Assembly (NCBI RefSeq): GCF_018320785.1
Contig: NC_054884.1
Location: 16,865,667 to 16,929,666 of the forward strand
Reading direction: 5' to 3'
Origin: Cheilinus undulatus
Lineage: Eukaryota; Chordata; Actinopteri; Labriformes; Labridae
DNA length: 64,000 nucleotides
The position numbers were made by a program, and so were the translations under genes. Positions 59,280 through 64,000 of the stretch are shown here, piece by piece. The notes beneath the pieces were generated by a model. The model did no database searches. It was not told the DNA's origin and saw nothing but the letters and a program-made list of their open reading frames with translations. How positions within the stretch are numbered: position 1 is the first letter of the stretch; every line of letters starts with the position of its first letter.

Positions 59280-59780
59280 CATAGTTAGAAATGTCCAAAT
59301 GCAATTCCAAAAAAGTTGGGACACTGTACAATGCAAAATTAAAACAGAAAACAAGGATTTGCAAATAATATTTTACCTTATTTCAACTGAATACAGTACA
59401 ACGAGAACATACAAGGACTGTAATGGGATGTTGTATTTAAATACATGTTTATGTGAAGAGTCAGTCCCCCTTCTACAGCTTTCAACAAGATTTCGGAGTG
59501 TTTCTGTGGGAATTTGTGCCCATTCATTCTGCAGAGCATGTATGAGGTTAGGCACTGGCTCACAACCTCTATTCCACTTTATCCCAAAGTTGCTCATTTG
59601 GGTTGAATCAGGGTTCTGTGTGGGCCAGTCAAGTTCCTCCACACCAAAATCATCAAACCATGTCTTTATAGTCCTTGCTTTGTGCACTGATGCACAGTCA
59701 TGTTGGAAGAAAAAAGGGTCTACAACAAACTGTTGTCAAAAAGTTGGAAGTATAGCATTGTCCAAAATAATTGTGTGATT
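59280..59780 (-). mobile_element. Tc1-like transposase remnant, reverse orientation
   Basis: Minus-strand translation gives TIKTWFDDFGVEELDWPTQNPD, a worn DWPxxSPDLNP box, then EWAQIPTETLRNLVESC, the C-terminal motif typical of another teleost Tc1 family. Upstream codons on the minus strand carry the CCTTTTTTCTTCCAACATGACTG phrase. The far end (59298-59330) has CAATTCCAAAAAAGTTGGGAC, a motif of a separate common fish repeat. Dead copy. Confidence 0.65.
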
Positions 59781-60156
59781 CATCACTTCACTGAACGTTT
59801 CCACTGCTCCACAGTCCAGTGTCGGTGTGTTTTACAGCAGTGGTTCTCAACTGGTCCGGCCTCAGGACCAGTCTGTCTTATGACAGATTGCAACCAAAGT
59901 TTCCAAAAAATTTCAACAAAGCATGTTTAGTTAATTGAATATGTTGCAGTTTGGAGCATGATACCACCAAAACACCTGATGTAAAAAAGAAAAGGAACAA
60001 AACTGACTAATTTCATACCCTCTTTCCCCATCTTTATGTATCAATGTTTACAAGTTTTCCGGAGAGCTTGTGAAATTACTTCATTATCATGGGAAAAGTA
60101 GCCATTTATTGCAAGAAGAAGAGATAAATTTGTTTAAATATTGATCAAAAATTTAA

Positions 60157-60775
60157 AGGTGACATATTTTACCCCTTTAAGACAAGTTTATATTGTTCTC
60201 AGAGGTCTCCAAAACATGCCTGTGAAGTTTGTTGCTGAGAAAACACTCCAGTATTGGATTGTTGCATGTCTAAAAACCCCTCTATCTCAGCCCTGTTCAG
60301 ATTGAGCCGTTTCTGTGTCTGTGGCTTTAAATGGTAATTAGCTGTCTGACTCCGCCCCAGACCACACCCCTCTCGGGAAATGGATGCAGCACTCATGATA
60401 TTACAGACACTTTTTTTTCCAAAGTTTAGACTGGGATTCGAACCATCAATCTCCCAGACCGTAGTCAGCGGGGTAACTCACTGAGATTTCCAGCATTTCA
60501 GCTGATAGCTGAGAAGATCAGTAGATGAGGGCAAAACCTTCTTCCAATTGGGGGAGGGCCAACCAAACCTGGGGGCAGGTGCTTAGGCCCCTGGTGAGGT
60601 CACTAGATGTAAAATCTGAAAACGGCTTGTTTCAGCACACATTTTCTGAAAGGTGGAGAAAGACAGTGGGAGAGGGAATGGATTTTTCTGGTGCTTGAGG
60701 GGATTGTGGACAGGTCAGGGGCACATATTTGTGTTAGAAAAGCCTGAAAAAGTGATTTTTGCATCATATGTCCCC
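60157..60775. mobile_element. TTAA-flanked DNA transposon, non-autonomous, copy 2
   Basis: The left end is TTAA|AGGTGACATATTTTACC and the right-end complement is TTAA(G)GGGACATATGATGC. Inside, GGCTTGTTTCAGCACACATT and TGTGGACAGGTCAGGGGCAC match copy 1 (47385-48407) in the opposite orientation, as do the CCAGTATTGGA and CTGTGGCTTTAAATG parts. A tRNA-like minus-strand head, with GGTTCGAATCCCAG near 60430-60445, is present here and not in copy 1. Confidence 0.68.
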
Positions 60776-60892
60776 TTAAATTTACCCAATTTCACAGTAA
60801 AACAGGGTTAAAAAAGGTATTGATGCATGTCCAATAAGGACAAGTTATTTAACAAGTTACTTTTAAACATAATTGTTATCCAACACTGTCCA

Positions 60893-61045
60893 ACAGAGGT
60901 GTTGCAAGCTATGCGACAGCAACTTGGCAAACGTAGCTAGCTACAACAAGCTATTCAACAACCACTTAGCATAAAGAATTAGCTATATCAGGCTAAGCTA
61001 CCGCAACTCGGCAAAAGTAGCTAGCTACATCAAGCTATAACCATA
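60893..61045 (+). repeat. 42-bp minisatellite family, outlying block
   Basis: Three or four worn units with GCAACTTGGCAAACGTAGCT, AGCTACAACAAGC and AGCTACATCAAGCTA, matching the better-kept array at 62385-62760. The two blocks are separated by AT-rich minisatellite and a LINE piece, which suggests one ancestral array split by later insertions. Confidence 0.65.
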
Positions 61046-61089
61046 AACTGTCAACTGTATTTCACCAGTAATATAATATGAAAAAGACT

Positions 61090-61620
61090 CAGCACCGATG
61101 ATAAATGATTTTGAGGTTAAAAAAGTAAAAAGATAAGTTTAAAGGCTCATAAGCTGACAAATGTAAATTTATTAGTTCAAAAAGACCAAAACATGAAATT
61201 AAAATTGAAAAATAATATTTCTTAAAGGCAAATATATTAGATAGAAAGTCAAAATTATGGGCTTAAAAGGTCAAAATATGAAATAAAATGTGTAATCATG
61301 AAAATTAAAGTCAAATTATGATTCAAAATTTTCAATTGTGAGTCTAAAAGGTCGAACTATGGGATGAAGTCAAAGTTTGGAGTTGAAAATATGAGATAAA
61401 ATGCAAATTGAGTAGTTAAAAAGGTAAAAAAAAAGATACTTAAAATTTTAAATTATGAATCTAAAAGCTGAAAATATTCAATAAGAAGTCAAAATTATGA
61501 GTTGAAATGCTCAAAATATGAAATAAAAAGTCAAAATCCTTAGAGTGAGATGCAAAATTGAAAATATGAAATTAAAACACAAATTAATTTCTTTTCCCAC
61601 ATTCCTGACTTCTTATCTAT
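61090..61620 (+). repeat. AT-rich minisatellite, same core as at 45 kb
   Basis: Degenerate units with AAAGTCAAAATTATGAGTT, AAAAGGTCAAAATATGAAAT and similar. They match the core of 45071-45850. No coding capacity. Confidence 0.65.
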
Positions 61621-61863
61621 ATATTTTTACTTTTGACTTTTTCAGATTTTATGACTTAACAAGGATATCTTAAATCATCAAGGATAGGTTTATATTTTTT
61701 ATACTTGAGGAAATCAAGAAGCCCTATACTGCATACTGACGGGCCCGTTATAACAGAAATATCATATGATCTTGCAGGCTGGATTTAACTGTTGCACGGG
61801 CCAGGTTTGACCCCAGGCCTTGAGTTTGACACCCCTGCTGTAGAGAAATCAAGATTTTTTGTT

Positions 61864-62395
61864 TTAACGTGTGGGCCAGAGAGTCAATATGAAACTTGAA
61901 GGTGAGTTTTTGATCTTACCAAATACGAAGATATTTATACTCAGAAACTCTTTCATGCTGTGTCCTGTTAGAATGGTGATGTGAAAATTATTGTCCTTGA
62001 TGTCTGTGGCTCTGGAGTATAACATGAATTTGGTCTTGCTAGGATTGAGAACCAGTCTTAAATTAAACAGAGCATGTTGTAATTGATTGAAAGTTCGCTG
62101 AAGAGTTTGAATGGCTGAATGGGAAGTACTGGCAAAACAAAATGAAATTGTATCATCAGCATAATGGTGGGTGTTCAAATCTATTATAGAGGATGTGATA
62201 TTGTTGATGTATATTGTAAAAAAGGTATTACCCAGTTTTGAACGTTGCAGCACCCCTTTTGATAGTGGCAAACACACAGAACGACAATTACCAAGAACCA
62301 CACATTGATCTCCCTGTGAAGGTAGTCCTGGAACCATTTACAAAACAGAGAGTCAAAACCAATTTCTTTTAACCTCTCAAGGAGCATCAAGCTAT
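61864..62395 (-). mobile_element. LINE reverse-transcriptase remnant of a second family
   Basis: Minus-strand translation gives a worn PLSKGVLQRSKLGNTFFTIY (the GVPQGSxLGPxLFxIYIN block), then HHYADDTISF (the catalytic YADD box) and LNPSKTKFMLYS. The order is that of L2/Jockey-like non-LTR retrotransposons and differs from the FADD LINE at 2, 23 and 42 kb. The frame is open for 157 codons but substitutions in the conserved blocks mark decay. It interrupts the 42-bp minisatellite region. Confidence 0.75.
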
Positions 62396-62760
62396 GCTAC
62401 AGAAACTCAGCAAAAGTAGTTAGCTATATCAAGCTATACAACAGAAACTTGGCAAAAGTAGTTAGCTATATCAAGCTATGCTACAGCAACATGGCAAAAG
62501 TAGTTAGCTATATCAAGCTAAGCTACAGAAACTTGGCAAAAGTAGTTAGCTATATCAAGCTATACTACAGAAACTTGGCAAAAGTAGTTAGCTATATCAA
62601 GTTATGCTACAGAAACTTGGCAAAAGCAGCCAGCTATATCAAGCTTAGCTATCACAATTTGGCAAATGTAGCTAGTTACATCAAGCTAAGCTACAGCAAC
62701 TTGGCTAAAGCAGCTAGCTACATCAAGATGTGCTAAATCATCTGGCAAAAGTAGCTCTTT
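62385..62760 (+). repeat. 42-bp minisatellite array, about nine units
   Basis: The unit is close to GCTACAGAAACTTGGCAAAA followed by GTAGTTAGCTATATCAAGCTAT, period 42. Because 42 is a multiple of three, the plus strand stays open from 62449 to 62736 and would encode a 14-residue repeat (LAKVVSYIKLCYRN and variants). There is no sign that it is translated. Later units drift toward GCAGCTAGCTACATCAAG. Confidence 0.85.
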
Positions 62761-62769
62761 ATTAAAGCT

Positions 62770-63780
62770 TTTATATTGACAGCATAAATAAAAATAGTGA
62801 TCATAAATAGGTCACCTAAGCAGCTTTCAGAGATAGGGTATACAACATAACCGTTTAGATGATCATAGCTTTGAAGATTTTTTACTTTACTCTAAAGCAA
62901 ACACTAGACCTGTTTTTGAAGTAAAAAATTAGTAATCCATTCTTTTTTAAGGAAGTACAGCTGGAGTTGACCAGAGTGAGGCCTCTTTATAACTTAGAAT
63001 TTATAGTTAAACTAAAACTTACCTGAAACAGATGAATGGCTGCACCTTAGGTGGCTGGATGATTAAAAACTAAGAGATCCAAGTGTTTACACTGTAGACA
63101 GAAGCAGGGGGAATTTTGCTTGATGTCTGATCTGAACACAGTCAGCCACACTAAATGCTTGATCGGTTGGCCATTACCACTGTGAGTCATAATCTGTGAA
63201 CAAAATGTCAGATTTTGGTACAAGTGTTCTGATTCTTGCTTGTAGTCAGGTAGTGTCACCCTTGGTGTTTCTACTTACATAAACTGTACAAAGAAACCAG
63301 TCCATGTGGGGAGCAAAAAAAGTGGAATCAATTTGCTATGACGCAACTTTGGAATTTGGCAATCATCTATGGACAAGAAGCTTTGATTCAAGTCTTCAAA
63401 TATTTACATACAAGAACAGGATGCAGTCCCCTCTTAGAAGCAGCTCCATTCTCACTTCTGAAGTGGTTAGACCGACAGTAAACAATGTCAATACACTCAA
63501 AAGGGAATATTGGCCCAGTATTTTTTATAGTTAGACAAGACCTGATGGGTTCCAAGATTTGGCCCGATGCTAAATGGACAATACATGATAAAATGCCCTC
63601 CAGTGTTGTCTAAAAGTGTGCAGGGTGTCCTCTTAGTGGATGAAACCACAACAAAGAGAAAATGCAACAAAGTTCTATAAACATGTTGGTGTAAGGGTTC
63701 ATTTTTATTGACATCCTTCATTGTGTATCTTTGTTAAATGAATGGCTGAATGCTTTGTAATTCCTTATCATTTTTTTGAT
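62770..63780. other. No recognised feature
   Basis: AT-rich sequence after the minisatellite. Short open frames on both strands (63047-63259, 63304-63534, 63497-63721) match nothing I recognise and lack splice context. It may be intergenic or intronic for a gene beyond the window. Confidence 0.35.
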
Positions 63781-63802
63781 TTTTTTTTTTTTTTTTTTTT
63801 TA
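63780..63802 (+). repeat. Poly-T run
   Basis: A run of more than 20 T. On the minus strand it is a poly-A tail candidate, but no matching retroelement body is recognised next to it. Confidence 0.7.
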
Positions 63803-64000
63803 ACAGATGTGTAATCATGATAAAAAATTAGTTCAATCTTAACTGGGATTTCTTACTATTTCACTAACAGTGTTTGACCACTTTTGATCAATGGTGCCCC
63901 ACAGCACACAGGTGCCATTTTCATCATTTTCACCCATGCCCCTCAAACTTTCTGAGTATGCCCCTGATAAAATGTTAAAAATAAGAAAATACATAAACTA

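Noticed and set aside
62449-62736. Open frame with 14-residue repeats as a real gene
   Set aside because: Explained by a minisatellite period of 42 bp; the unit also occurs broken elsewhere and there is no promoter or splice context.
62385-62760. Regularly spaced direct repeats resembling a CRISPR array
   Set aside because: Units are contiguous without unique spacers and the window is a vertebrate genome.

Overview
The window looks like a ray-finned (teleost) fish nuclear genome. Genes are split by GT-AG introns, the sequence is AT-rich, and it is full of teleost-type repeats: Tc1/mariner and hAT-like elements, TTAA-flanked elements, tRNA-derived SINEs, LINE 3' ends and degenerate minisatellites. 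All identifications come from reading translations, splice signals and remembered family sequences; no database search was run.

Five protein-coding genes can be supported. (1) 5289-11867, minus strand: a ZNF646 orthologue. Three coding exons join in frame to 1519 codons carrying about 32 zinc fingers. (2) 14836-16809, plus strand: a ZNF668 orthologue of 657 aa with 18 fingers in one coding exon. These two genes stand head to head, as I recall they do in mammals, and share a short intergenic promoter around 13.56-14.2 kb. (3) 21493-22200, plus strand: a small, divergent connexin-family protein of 235 aa on one uninterrupted coding exon, with unusual N-glycosylation sequons in both predicted extracellular loops. 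(4) 24702-43498, minus strand: a 20-exon gene whose exons join exactly in frame to 746 aa. It encodes a proline-rich leader, a zinc ribbon, a von Willebrand A (vWA) domain with a full MIDAS, and a Sec23/24-like tail. I believe fish databases call it 'circularly permutated Ras protein 1-like', but I see no GTPase motifs. (5) 46426-57242, minus strand: a nine-exon PACSIN (syndapin) gene, 387 aa, closest to PACSIN3, with an F-BAR domain, a short polybasic linker and a C-terminal SH3.

Layout: 1-935 is probably the 3' UTR end of a plus-strand gene lying mostly outside the window. 936-2870 is transposon debris. 2.9-5.3 kb is the probable ZNF646 3' UTR. 5.3-13.6 kb is ZNF646, with a nested hAT-like insertion in its first intron. 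13.6-17.3 kb is the shared promoter and ZNF668. 17.3-21.4 kb is intergenic. 21.5-22.2 kb is the connexin. 22.6-24.1 kb is a repeat cluster. 24.7-43.9 kb is the vWA gene, with a Tc1 element broken by a SINE in one intron. 44-46.4 kb is a poly-A run plus a minisatellite. 46.4-58.8 kb is the PACSIN gene, its introns holding a TTAA-flanked element, a terminal-inverted-repeat element with a SINE inside, and long TATCG/TATTG arrays. 59-64 kb is repeats only.

The genes do not form one pathway. The only functional pairing suggested by position is ZNF646-ZNF668. Two loci deserve most attention: the connexin-like gene with sequons, and the Sec23-like vWA gene.
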